The position numbers were made by a program, and so were the translations under genes. A stretch of 64,000 bases of DNA from Chinchilla lanigera (taxonomy: Eukaryota > Chordata > Mammalia > Rodentia > Chinchillidae). Positions 35,330-47,008 of this stretch are shown here, piece by piece. Below the pieces are notes generated by a model. It was not told where the DNA came from. It saw nothing but the letters and a program-made list of their open reading frames with translations, and did not search any database. Each line of letters begins with the position of its first letter. Position 1 is the stretch's first letter. The stretch lies in assembly GCF_000276665.1 (NCBI RefSeq), contig NW_004955447.1, forward strand, positions 16,425,725 to 16,489,724, written 5' to 3'.

Positions 35330-35425
35330 CTCTCAAAGATGCCTCAGTATAAATAATAGAATGATTGTAAAAATGAGCAAATGTACTCCTCTGCAGTGGT
35401 TGCCATGGCAATGAGTGAATCACCA
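35330..35425. promoter_or_regulatory. Candidate RFX X-box and flank
   Basis: gttgccatggcaat (35399-35412) matches 13 of 14 positions of the palindromic RFX X-box GTTGCCATGGCAAC. A TATA-like 'gtataaataata' lies about 50 bases upstream (35347-35358). Such X-boxes occur in promoters of cilia genes, but no gene start is recognised nearby. Confidence 0.35.
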
Positions 35426-37049
35426 GCGCAAGTTTCCTACGAGCCAGCCTCTCGGTGAAGGACCTACGCTCCCTCTTGACCAAGGGCTGTCTTGGCAGCT
35501 GACCCTGAGTCCCTCTCTGCGTGGAGTGAGAGGACACTCAAACCTGCTGGAGGGGAGCCGCCCACCTTCTAAATCCCAGGCCTCTCGACTCTCTCTGTCA
35601 TCCCACTCCAACTGCACACTCATAAGTTTCCTAATGGAGCCAGCAGAGAAGTGACTCGTACCAGCCCTGAGTGTTCATTAAAAATATTGATACTAATGAA
35701 CTAAGATAATTTATTTGAAACATGCACTTAAAAATCGCTCTTCTTTCTGTTTTTAGTTCAGTGAACTATTTTCCCTTGAAGCAACACAGGAAGCTCTCTA
35801 TGGAGTTGTCATAATGCATTACATATTGGGGACCGGTCTCATAGTCCCCCAACGTATTTCTCATTCTTCTACTTTTCCTTCTCTATACATTGATTACTGT
35901 TTGCCTCCATGTTTGCATAAACGGTCAGAATATGAACAGAAGTCATTGTTATCAGGATTCTTAACTGGAATACAGCCTGAAAGCCAAGGCAGGAAAATCC
36001 TTGGGAAAGCAGCAGCAAATACACTGGATGTTTAGGGTCCGTTGGGTAACTTGCGTACTAGGGCCCCGGAGTCTCTGACAGAAACTGGACTGGGATTCCT
36101 GGGCAACTCAGAGTCCGCCTCCTCCCATCCCATTCCCGCCCTTAAGGCTTTCAGTGGTAAGTGTGTTCCTGTTTGCAAGACCTTTTCCTGGCTCCAAACT
36201 AGTGCTGAATCTGCACCATCTACCTCCAAGGAGAAGGAGGGAGCTCATTCCCCAAACTTTTGAGGACCTTGGACCTCTCTGAATTTGATGAAAGCCAAAG
36301 ACTGCGGTATCATGTGCGCACACACAATAAACTACTGCTGAGTTTATGGATCCCCAGCTGAAGCGTGGGATGGAAGAGAAAAATGTATCAGTCAAGTTGA
36401 AGGAGCACAACCCCAGATCTGGCATTCAGTTTTTGTCCTAACAGAATTTCACCCACAAGTGCTGATTAAACACTGATTTTATGCCTAAGTATTCTATGTT
36501 GGGCTAGATACTTTGAAACAGAAAACAAAACAAAGATATTCTTATTCTGGAGGATTTTATAAGTTAATGTGAAGCATATGGGGAGACAAATCTATGAACA
36601 AGCAAATACTGTAGAAGCAATACAGAAGTATAAAGGAAAAAAGGTCAATCTCAGCACCACTCACCCACCCACACACCCTGCAGGAAGGGAGATGAGGAGG
36701 GAAGGCATTTTCAAGCTAGAATTAGTCACAGAAGACTTCATAGAGGTACTCTTGGGTGAAAGTCCAGCTCCTGACCACAGTGGGAAAAAATTATAAACTT
36801 TCCAAGAAGTTGGGCTCTCTGAGGTTGATAGTGTGATGAGCATACTTGCTTCTTTATTAATGCTAGAGTTAATTTTTCCCACATCCGGAACCGGGAAGGA
36901 GAAAGCATCAACAGTTTATAGGAAACAAGACACTTTTCTCTTTGCCTGAAAGTGGTGTGGTTCTGTATATTTTCTCAGTTTTTAAAATAGTTGTGGAAAA
37001 CCAACAGAGCCAAGAAGCCATTTCCTGTCACCCTGCGCAGGGGGACTGA
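35426..37049. other. Unique sequence
   Basis: Several overlapping 60-105-codon frames at 35400-36430 on both strands lack recognisable domains. 36440-36620 carries L2/MIR-like phrases too weak to call. Confidence 0.3.
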
Positions 37050-37400
37050 AGTCAGACTACTCTGTTATAGGAAGAGCTCGTGGAAGTATTTCTTAGGCAG
37101 GGAGAAAAAATAACAAAGGGGGCTTTTTCAACTTAAAATATTTATATGAACAGGAATACTGCGCTGCATCAATCAAATGCTTTGCTAAACTGCAAATCCG
37201 GGCAAGCTTCCTTCGGGCTGTGCCTCAGTAGAGCAGCTGAGCGATGGAAGATGAAGTTTATATAAAAATGCACAGCTAGCACTTGATTGTCCATATGTAA
37301 GGGTCCCAAGAATGAGGGTCTTGCGTATAAAGTGTGTGCCATCAGCTTTCCAAAACAACTGAAAAGGATGTATATTTTAGATAGCCGGCTCTGGTTTCTA
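37050..37400. promoter_or_regulatory. Candidate conserved non-coding element
   Basis: Repeat-free, with a TCF/LEF-like acaaag (37113-37118), AT-rich homeodomain-type motifs near 37160 ('gcatcaatcaaatgc'), and a balanced composition resembling enhancer cores. Speculative without alignment. Confidence 0.25.
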
Positions 37401-38112
37401 TCATTTTTAAAAAAGATTTTAACATAACTGTCTGAGCTGACCCAATGATTTAGACAAATCTAATCAGGGCTGTAAAAAGAAATCATTGCTTCTTGAAATT
37501 TCACTCTAAGTTTGCATATCTACAGTTCAGAAAATGACATCTAATAAACATCAAGTTTTCCCAGAAAGAGAGGCAAGAATGTACCTAACTTAAAGCCCTT
37601 GGAGGTGATAACTCGCTCCCAAATTGTGTAGATTACAGGACTCTTAATAACTATAAAAAGAACCTAAAGTATCACATGGTAGCAAAGTGGGAAAATGGAC
37701 AACATTATTAAAACTTGAATAATTTTATTTGTTTTACTTGATTTTTAAGTGGGTAACATTATTGCTGAGCAAGATCATTATAGGTGGGGAGAGAAGTTAT
37801 TCCTTGGTGTTATGTGAAAGTGCCTATTTGGTTTTGCGTTTTATTAAAAAATGTTGGGGATTATTTGCTAACTGTTGAGAAAAAGGAAGTGAGAAGGAGC
37901 CAGAAAACCATTCTGGGATGGGGCTACAAGCAAACTTCCACCCATACTGCTCGTCAGACTCACTGTGACACCCAGCTTCCAGATTAAGCAGCCCTTTGTG
38001 TGCTTCTTTCTAGCACAACCCTCTGGAGCAGCTGGCACTACTACGCCACTATTGAAGTTACTTTGCAGAGTCTACCGTAAATTCCCTTCACTGTCTGCTC
38101 CCCTTTCCCCTC
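37401..38112. other. Unique sequence
   Basis: No repeat or exon recognised. Confidence 0.3.
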
Positions 38113-38365
38113 AGAATGGGGGTGGAACCCAGGCCCTCACAGGTATTAGGTAAGTGTCCACCACTGCGATATACCCCAGCCCTTGAGCTATAGATATAGA
38201 TGTAGATATAAATATAGATGTAGATGATACAGATATTTTTTGAGACAGGGTCTCACCATGTGGTTCAGGCTGGTCTTGAACTCACTATGTGGCCCAAGCT
38301 GGCCTCAGACTCACAGAAATCCTCCCTCTTCAGCCTCCTGAGTGCTGGGATTACAGCCTAGCCCT
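38113..38365 (-). mobile_element. B1 + ID composite SINE with TAGATA linker
   Basis: ID part on the left (38113-38182: 'ggtggaacccaggccctcac', 'actgcgatataccccagccc'), then a TAGATA/TAGATG simple repeat (38190-38233), then a B1 part (38236-38365: 'ttttttgagacagggtctca', 'tgctgggattacagcc'). On the minus strand the order is B1, linker, ID. Confidence 0.83.
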
Positions 38366-38729
38366 TGGTATTTTAAGCAGGTTTTTACTTGTTATGCCTC
38401 GACTCTGCTTATACCCCTCCCACCCACCCCAAAGACAAGTCATCCCCCCGTTTCCGTCTCCACCTCTTCCTCGTCTTCATTTACACCCATCGTGGTTTCA
38501 TCTCAACCATCTCCTGACTTGAGCCTCTCTTCCAGGCCGACATTCCCAAAACTCTGCCTCTGTCCAGATTTTTCCTTTGACTATAGGCCCAAATTTCTGT
38601 GCTTTACGTGACATGAGCCTCTGTAAATAACCTTTGTAAATAACCCCGGCTACTCAGACTCAGCACAGCTACAATAAATTGCTATCACCATCCCAAAACA
38701 GACTTTGCCTGTAAGCTTTCTTCCTTGGT
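38366..38729. other. Unique sequence
   Basis: Pyrimidine-rich (38400-38560); a small duplication of tgtaaataacc occurs at 38622-38645. Confidence 0.35.
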
Positions 38730-38870
38730 TAATATCACCACCATGCATTCATTCATCTAACGCTTACGACATACATGCCAGGCACACTGCTTGGTGCTTG
38801 TGATCTACCAATAGACAAAGTCAAGCGCTCTGCCCTCACAGAACTGACATTCTAGTGGAGCAATTCAAGT
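38730..38870. mobile_element. L2-like fragment
   Basis: Contains 'cattcattcatctaacgctt', 'atgccaggcacactgcttgg' and 'ctctgccctcacagaactga', then 'cattctagtgg'. This order is typical of ancient L2-type 3' fragments; orientation not assigned. Confidence 0.5.
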
Positions 38871-41800
38871 AATGCAAGCCAGAAGCCTTGGAATCTGTCC
38901 CCACCTCTGTCCCTCTATCATCAAGGTCCTTCTGAAAGTTATTTTCACCTCAACTTTACATCCTACAGCAGACCCATAACTGCTCCCAGTTTCCTGTCTC
39001 TTCCTACTGATTCAGCCCACCCCTCACTTCAGGACAAGAGTGATCTTTGCACTGTGCCAGGTGGCTCAGGCTTTGCTGGATTCTCATTGCCCGTGGGACA
39101 GGACAAACGTGTAGTGCAGCCTACTGCAGCCTGGCATTCCTCATCCAACTGCACACACCCTTCTCACAGGGCACCAAGTCCTTCCCTACCCCTGTGTCTC
39201 CTATGGGACGGGGACAGTGCCCTACAATCTTTACCTTTGATGAGAAATAATTGCAGTAATAGTTACTGTGTACTAAGTGTCTAAAGTGCTCATTGATGGA
39301 CCCGCACTGGACACTGCAGGAATTATTGCTCCATGTCAGGGTGAGTATAAGCCTTGCAAAGACCAGGTCTGTTCCTCCCTGTTGGTCTGAATAATCAGAC
39401 TAAAACAGAGCTTAAAAGAGGTGTCTCTGCTCTTGTCCCCTTTACTCAGGGTGTGTGGTTGCGGGGCGGTGTCTCAGCTTGGAAAGACCTCCTTGTCCTG
39501 TCCATCTGGGCTGGAGATGCTCCCAAACCAGAACATCCAGGGAGTGGGAGAACATGTGTCAGGTCTGGTCTGTAACACTCCTAGGCTACCCCAGAAACTT
39601 CACGCAGGAAACCGAGTTTATACACGTGACCTTTTCAATGTCGCTGATGCACAGGCCTCCATCTTCTTGGAAATGTCGGCCTCCAAAGTGGAAGGAATAA
39701 AACACTCGGATTCTCTACAGCCCAGAGCCTCATTCTTACCCATGCCAAACCCATGCTCCCACTTTAAAGAAGAAAGAGGATTTCTTCTGATTTGAAGGTA
39801 TACAAGCAACCAAGGTAGGTAATAAAGGGTTCCTGAGGAGGCCTTCCCCTCCATCCCTGCAAGCAATCCCTGGGGAGCCTCAGGCCCCTGCCTCCCCTTG
39901 AGCCACCTCTGAGCAGTTGGCTCAGCTTTCAGTGATGAAATACAGGTTCCAGGGAGCAAGAGGGTATAGGCCAGGCCTGCTTGCCCCAGAGCAATGAATG
40001 TCCACTCAAGCTGCCTCCACAGACATCTTGTCTACCTCAGCCTTCACAGAGGAGTTCAAGGAGGTACAGGAGAGGCAATGGGTGTGGGGACAGAAATGCC
40101 TTCACCACTGCTGGGGAGACAGGCAGGTGCAGGCAGTGCTTGGATGTGGGGAGAAGCCCTTGTTTTCCTCAGTGCTTTACAAGTTTCCAAGTTATCTCCT
40201 TTCATCCTTATTTTGATACTCCCATTTTATGGATTGGGGATTAAGGGGTTATGCAGTCGAGCTTCCAGTGTTTGACAAATCTCCACAATGCCCACTGTTC
40301 CAACTGACCCCAAGTGGCTCTCCCACACAGGCTGGCCTCTGTCCCACAGAGAGTGTTTCAGAAAGCAAGACTCAGACTACATGGTGTCCTTATTTCTATC
40401 ACAGTTGCTGGCATAACCCTAGAAATGACACCCCATGAGTCCACCTTCCACTGCCCGTGACCGGTGAGCCCCACACTTTTGTCCAGGTGGGCCTCTTCTG
40501 AAGCCAAGCAAGGAACCTCCACGTTCTTGACACTCAACGTCAGTTTATTAATTCACAAGCTGTCTCTTGGGCCAGGGGACAGAGATGCAAACGCTCTGCC
40601 TTAAGGAAAAGGATGAGCAAAGAAAGAAAGACAGAAAGACAGGTGACTGTGGCACAGGAAGCGCCCACAAAAATTTATATCCGATGTTGAAAAAACAATT
40701 CAAGAATGTGTGTTTAAAATAAACACAAAAGCTGATAATATTTTGGTCCTCCACGATGTGTTCGGAGCTAGAAAGGTCAGGGAGGAGACTGCTAATGTAA
40801 CTGGAAAACCTTCGTGTATATTTTCTGATCATTTCCACCCCAAAAGGTGGCTATGTGCACAGGAGTGGATGGTCTCAGGGCCTCCTGGGCTTGATTAAGT
40901 GCCTAGCGGATGGGAACCTTCCATTGCCCACACACTCGTGGGGGCCTGCCTGTAGCTAGGGTCACCCTGGGCCCTGGGAGAATGAGACTCAACATTACAT
41001 TTTTTTTGCTGTAATCTTATATGGACATCATGATGTTGATTTTTAATATAGATCTTTTTATGGCAGGACAACTTTTGAGGGTGGCAGAACAACTTTTATG
41101 AGGACAAACCTGGTTACTATGTATGTCATTCATGGGGGCTTTTAAGATGTAGAAATACGATTGCCTGTCTAGCATGGGGACATTTTTCTTTGCACATCCA
41201 AGTTTGTTTATGAAATCCCGCAGCATCAGATAATATTGCTGCATGATAAGAACAGGGAATGTTTACGTGACCTTGTGGCGGTGGCGACTTTGGTTTGAGG
41301 GTCTCCTCTCTTGAGCTCTGTGTGTCTGTAAGACATTTAATTACTCCATGTCAAGATAGTGTAATCTGGTGATGTGCAGAAGAGGCTTAGTGGCCTCATA
41401 AGCCCAGTGAACTGAAAAGGAGGGTGTCTTTCTCTTTCAGGAAACCCAAAACTCCCATGTCACCACACCCCAAAAGAAGGCCCTTCTCTTCCCTGAACCA
41501 TAGAAGCGGGGTGCAGCAGGGCAGGGCATTGCCAAATGGGCAAACCCAAAGGATCTGACAGAGTCCGTGATGGAAGCCATTGACAGCGCTTCCGGGGCCC
41601 ACAAGGCAACAAGGCAGGAATTCCGAGCCAAGCAACAGCTCTGGTGAAGTTTTGTCCTAAGCTTTGGTCCCTCTGCTAAAATGCCAACTACTGCTCATCA
41701 AACACTCAGCCTTCTCCAGCTTCGTGTTCGTGCTCCGCCCACGTTACCTTCCCTAACCCTTTCAGAAATCCCTATGGAGGGGAAACTGCGCTTGTGGGGT

Positions 41801-42159
41801 TACATAGCTTACCAAGGTTGGACAGCCCTCATGCTTGTAATCAGCTCTCCGCTAATCCGCTCTCATAATGCCGAAAAACAGCCTAGCTCTGTGTCCTCTT
41901 CAACTCCCAGTATCTAAAATCAAAATCACTCTTTTCTCTCAATTCAGCCATTTTTTATGGCTTCCCTAAGATTCGTGGTTACAACCATTTCCCCAGCATC
42001 ACCTGAATTCAGACCCTTACTAAAGTCTGGATTTTTGCAGTCACCTACTTGTTACTTTCCTCATCACTGGCCTCCGCTCCCAGCGCCAGAGTGTCTGATC
42101 TTCTTCACCTGTATATTTACGACCTGTTCCCACCAAACTATCTTTTCACACAGTCAGCA
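38871..42159. other. Unique sequence
   Basis: No exon recognised despite many 60-124-codon frames. 40195-40290 and 39250-39340 have weak MIR-like phrases. 40980-41300 is repeat-free and AT-rich, with a short inverted repeat gcagca...tgctgc (41220-41242), and could be conserved non-coding DNA. Confidence 0.3.
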
Positions 42160-42330
42160 GGCGACAGGACAGGCACGGACTTGACATCAGACCGCTCCGG
42201 GTCTGACTTTCCTCTCTGCCTCTCATTCCCAGACCCATTCTGACCCTCAGTTTCCTCCTTTAGAAATAGGACTCTTCCTGCTCACCTCCAAGAGTTGGTA
42301 CGAAGATAATATACATCAGGAACCTGAGGC
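42160..42330 (+). mobile_element. MIR-like fragment
   Basis: Contains 'ctgaccctcagtttcctcct', 'ttagaaataggactcttcc' and 'gagttggtacgaagataata', matching the MIR central and 3' order. Confidence 0.6.
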
Positions 42331-43974
42331 AGGCCTGGGCTCCTAAATGGTTATTCCTCCATAAAAATATCACTTACCACATTTTCCAGGCCTTCACTGT
42401 TGCCTGGGTAAACTCTACGCTGAGAGTTGTATTTTTCTGCAACACTTTTCCCACTTACATTTCTTTCTAACCTTTAACAGTAGCAAGCCCCTCTTCTTCT
42501 AAACTACTCAGGCCTTTCATTTCCTTTCCTAAGCACTTTCCTCATGCTCTTTCTCATGCCATCTCTTTTTTCCACCAGCCAAAACCTGAGTATCCACCTC
42601 CCCTATTTCCACTCCTAGACTTCTCTGGCCAAGAGAATTTGCTTTTCCCCCTCGGATGCCATAGGATGTATCTGAAATCACTTTTAATCATTGCTTTTTT
42701 TCTGTACAGGGAATTACACCCACAGCCATCTATATTGGATTTATCATTTTCCCTGCATTGCTGTCTAAGCTCCCTAAGCACTCTCTGGGCACTCTCAGGG
42801 CATCCCCAGCCCTCCTTTCAGGCTTTCCCGGGATGCTCTCTCTGTTCTCTTACACTGAATTAGTGCCCAGTGAGCCCAGTGGTTGTAAGGCTGAATCTCG
42901 CTCAACAAGTACCTATATCTGAGGTGCGTCTCCCTCCTGTCAGCAGTGCTGATCTGCACGTGTCTGCCTGGTCTCCAAGCTCTGCTGGAGGGCAGGATTA
43001 TGTCTGCTGCATGCTTGGTCCATCACAGAGAGAGACAGATATTTAAGTAAATGATGGGTTGATGATAACAGCCTTCACTAGGACTTTAAAAATGATGAGC
43101 TATTACTTCCCTGGTTCTCATTTCCCAAATAACATCTTTACAGTCCCTGCCAAACCCCATGTAATGAATTTCTTCAGTGTCCGAAGCCATGTCGTGGGAA
43201 TTAATCAACTCTATTCCTCTTCCAGGTGTGATGGGACTCCGTCAGAAGCTCAGAAATGACATCTTCTGTGTCTACTGTCTTCTGCTGTCCTTTAGCTCTC
43301 CTGCCAGATTGCAAGTAACTTGAGGACCAAGGTCAGAGCTTCCGGATCATCCTTCCACTGGGCCCAGCTCAGGGCTCTGCGCATGGCTCATATCCTGTGG
43401 TTGTCACCCGAGACAAACGTGGTCAGTTCTCTGCCTTCCTGGAACTGTGATGTCAGCTCCCTTGGATTAGTGCCCAATGAGCATCTCCCATGGGTGCCCA
43501 ATGGGCACTCCCATGGATGCGGTGGGTGACTGGTGTGCTTAGCGAGTGCTGGGCAGAGCCAGGGGTGCCTCCTCGGGAATGAGGCACCTGACTGTGAAAT
43601 TGAAACCATCGACAGCTCTCTCTACCCTCTGTCCATGGACAGCAGTTCAGAGGACAGCTGCCCCATCACCCCCTAGTCACTGAGGTACCTTAAGAGGAAG
43701 AGCCTCCCTGCCCACCTTTGCTAGGAGCATAACATGAACAAAAAATAAAACTTTCACATCTCAAGCTACTGCAACTGGGACATGGTTTGTAATTTTGGTC
43801 TAACCTGACACCTCCACTGGTTTCCTAAGTGCTTATTGAACGAGGAAGAGAGAACACAGAACACAGAAGGTTCCTTGTCTTAAAGTCTGTTGTAATACTT
43901 TAGGAGACAATGTTAAGGAGGATATTTGCTTCCACATTTGCTTGTTTTCAAAGTTGGCTTTGTTTTGTTGGTGT
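42331..43974. other. Unique sequence
   Basis: No repeat or exon recognised. A small local duplication, 'ggattagtgcccaatgagca' versus 'gggtgcccaatgggcactcc', occurs near 43465-43510. Confidence 0.3.
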
Positions 43975-43981
43975 TGTTTTT

Positions 43982-44160
43982 CAGTACTGGGGACTGAACC
44001 CAGGGCCTTAACACGGAGCTACAATCCCAGGCCTTTTTTTATTTTTTATTTTGGGACAGGGTCTTACTAAGTTGACTGAACTGGACTCAAACTCACAATC
44101 CTCCTTCCCCATCCTCTTAGAATGCTAGGATTACAGGTGCATGTCACCATGCCCATCCAG
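43982..44160 (-). mobile_element. B1 + ID composite SINE
   Basis: ID part left (43985-44032: 'actggggactgaacccaggg', 'gagctacaatcccaggcc'), T-rich linker, then a B1 part (44052-44160: 'ttttgggacagggtcttact', 'gctaggattacaggtgcat'). Minus-strand order is B1 then ID. Confidence 0.82.
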
Positions 44161-44164
44161 AGCT

Positions 44165-44250
44165 GACACTAAAATACCACACCAACTTCCCACATTGAAT
44201 TTAATCATTATGTACTGCCAATGTGTACTAATAAAAAAGAAAGAAAATAG
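44165..44250 (+). mobile_element. Short 3' tail of an L1-type repeat
   Basis: Shares 'taatcattatgtactgccaa...tgtactaataaaaaag' with the 3' ends at 51300-51395 and 56340-56450. Very short and 5' truncated. Confidence 0.45.
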
Positions 44251-44309
44251 CCATAGCACAAAGTCAAGGAGTTAAACAACTAGTCTCTGAGTGATAAACA
44301 TCTAGTAAT

Positions 44310-44490
44310 CATTAATGCTGATTGTTGTAGTTTACTGAGTATACACTCTGTCGCGAGCACTGTACCAGATGTGTTGCATAGTCACCTTATTTTATCTCTC
44401 CAGGCCTTAGTGTGCGCAACCTGCTCCCACACCGCAGATGATGACTCAGCGGGAGAGAAACCAAGTCACTTGCTCCAGGACACAGAAGAT
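44310..44490 (-). mobile_element. MIR-like fragment
   Basis: Contains 'gtttactgagtatacactct', 'gcgagcactgtaccagatg' and 'gagaaaccaagtcacttgc'. The order fits a reverse MIR. Confidence 0.55.
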
Positions 44491-44944
44491 TTCCATTCTT
44501 GCTGAAAATACCCACAGTATGTCTGCAGCCAAGAACGTGGAGCTGAGCAGTAAGGTTGTCGCAAGGGGAAGAACTCCCTGGAATAACTTAGCTCTAGCTA
44601 TGGTGTCTGTAAATCTACCCCAGTAAGCAACCCATAGCACACCCCACCTTTGTGTCTTTATGACTTCTATGTCCCTGGGTTTCCTGGGCAGGAAGATTCC
44701 AAGCTAAAACTTTAAGGACCAGCAGATGTTCACCAAGGAAAAGGAGAAGGAGGAGATGCAGGAGTAGTGGAGAGTAGAGTGCCGGGCTGAGCACGGACAC
44801 AAAGGCAGAGACAGAGCACACAGGCATCGATAGGCCAGTGAGATCAGGGGGAGTATGAGGGAGACATTAGAACAGCGGCCAAATGCACAGTCTGTGCTTC
44901 AGTGGAATGAACTACTGGATAACAGTATGTAAAGTCTGTGGAGT

Positions 44945-45145
44945 TGTATTATCTGCTTCAGACGTCTTTATTCATCTCTACAACAGCATTTTATAAAGTA
45001 AGTACTATTATTTTTATCTATTTGGAAGGTGTAGAAACTAAGGCACAGGAAGGTTAAGTTACTTTCCCAAGTTCATACAGTTTAGTAAATGATGAAAGCA
45101 GGAACTGAACTCAGAGCCCACATCAATCATATGCTCTGAGATCTA
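44945..45145 (-). mobile_element. MIR SINE
   Basis: Reverse MIR with good landmarks: 'aagtaagtactattattttt', 'aactaaggcacaggaaggtt', 'aagttactttcccaagttca', 'gaactgaactcagagccca'. Confidence 0.8.
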
Positions 45146-45335
45146 ACATATAAATTCTAAAATATAAGATAAAACTTCCGGGTTTTTTGTTGTTGTTGTT
45201 TTGTTTCTGCTGCTGCTGAATCCCCAGTGTTTAAAACAGTGCCGAGGGTGTAGAGGTCCTTAAGCAATTATTGAATGAGTTAATTATATAATACTCAATT
45301 AAAATGTAGGTTTTCTCCCTTAAAACTTCTACAGT

Positions 45336-45426
45336 TTCTTGGGCTAGTGATGTAGCTCAGTGGTAGAGCACTTGCCTAGCATACAGGAAGCTCTGGGTTT
45401 AATTCCTGGCACACACACACAAAAAA
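45336..45426 (+). mobile_element. Old ID-type SINE
   Basis: Contains gggctagtgatgtagctcag (A box), 'tggtagagcacttgcctagc' and 'gctctgggtttaattcctgg' (degenerate B box), with a CA-rich then A-rich tail. A short tctacagt repeat flanks it (45328-45335 and 45427-45434). It carries the canonical, older ID diagnostics. Confidence 0.9.
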
Positions 45427-45545
45427 TCTACAGTGTTATCTTTGGGGTTCCTTATAACTCTGTAAGCCTGCCAAAACATACCACTGGTTCTCCTCAGTCA
45501 CTGGTGGATTTCATATTCCATTTCTTCTTTAAAATGTAACTGCAT

Positions 45546-45740
45546 ACTGGGTGTGGCGGTACACACCTGTGATCCCAGCACTCTCAGAGGCTGAGGCAGG
45601 ATGGTCAAGTTTGAGCTCAGCCTGGGTGATTTCACGACTGAGTGAGACTCTGTCTAATAAATAAATAATTTTTAAATGCCTGAGGATGTACCTCAGTGAG
45701 AAGACCCTGCATTCAATCCCAAATGCTGCACACAAAAAAG
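45546..45740 (+). mobile_element. B1 + ID composite SINE
   Basis: B1 part 45546-45655 ('actgggtgtggcggtacaca', 'gatcccagcactctcagag', 'gagactctgtctaataa'), AT-rich linker, ID part 45676-45740 ('gcctgaggatgtacctcagt', 'gcattcaatcccaaatgc'). Confidence 0.82.
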
Positions 45741-47008
45741 TAATCCCATTTTATTCCACTCAATCCAGTGAAGACTCACTGTGCCAGGGTTTCAAAGACT
45801 ATGCTCAGATATCAAGACTGACGCTCAGAGTTCAGCAAAGGACCACACGTGTAAGCAGCCGTTCGCAGGCACTCACAAAGACATCGGGGCTACAGAGAAG
45901 CAAGCATTAATTCTCCAAAGTGGCCTGTCCTGGAGGGAGGACGGCTGAAGGGGGCTGGGCCCAGAGTACATGGAATGGCATTGCAGCAGAGGAACAGCAT
46001 CAGCAGAGATGTGCGCCGTTGAGCGCCCGAGTCTCCAGGAGTCAAATACAAGGCGAGCACAAGGGAGCAGTCCACAGGAGACGGAAAGCACCGTGGGATT
46101 GACGGGCAAGGGGCTTGCACGCTGCCACATTTGTGCTTCTTCCAGCGGGTGCTGGGAGCCATCAGAAGTTTTTAAGCGGTGAGATGACATGATGAGATCT
46201 GGCTTCTTCAGAGGAGATATATTTGGAAATAAAGGTATTTGAAATGACTATTTCTATTCAACTACCCTTTTTTTAATCTCCTTAGGAGACAGGAAGGGAC
46301 GGATAGGCGCTGTCAGCAGATCTGAATGCGACAGTGCCTAGGGCCGATGATAGGACTTCTGGCCATTTCTGATAGTTTCTTAATCTTGTGAGGAATCTGA
46401 ACAGCCTTTGTCTTTGTCATTCACCCTGTTTTCTAATCCGCACTTTGGTGTCTGCTTCTGCACCTCCCTTTAATCTTGTGAAAGATTTATGGCCCCAGCA
46501 CTTCTGTGTGTGAGGAGCCCATCTGATGTCAGTTGCCATAGACTGGGCTGGTAGAGATAGTCAGTTACGGTTGGGGACATGTGATGCATCTGATGAAAAT
46601 GTACTATGTGAGGGTAACATTTCTCCGGGGAGGAAACTTGGCATTTCAGCTCCCTAGGAGGGCCCACTGGGGAGAAGAGGGGATGAGGTGCCAATTTGCT
46701 AATGGGAACCTACAGCCCTGTGTCCCCGCCTCCTTGCTGAAGCGGCCAGGAGCATTAGCAGGGACTTTGCATTTACTTGTGTCTCAAAGGCGTTAGCAGA
46801 AATGCGGTCTCTAAATTTCAACAACAGTGGTGGAGACATAAAAATCACTGTGCTTTTCTTTGCCCCAAGCCACATACATTCAGATGAAATACGCACAAAG
46901 TGAGAGCCATTGGTGGCACGCAGACCGTGAGTTCTGCAGCAGCCTCATCCTACATGTCGGATACTGAGGTGACTCGGACCCAGACGGGGAGAGGGCGGCG
47001 GCTGGGAT
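45741..47008. other. Unique sequence
   Basis: Overlapping frames of 60-105 codons at 45870-46190 and 46470-46900 on both strands, no recognised domain. Confidence 0.3.
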
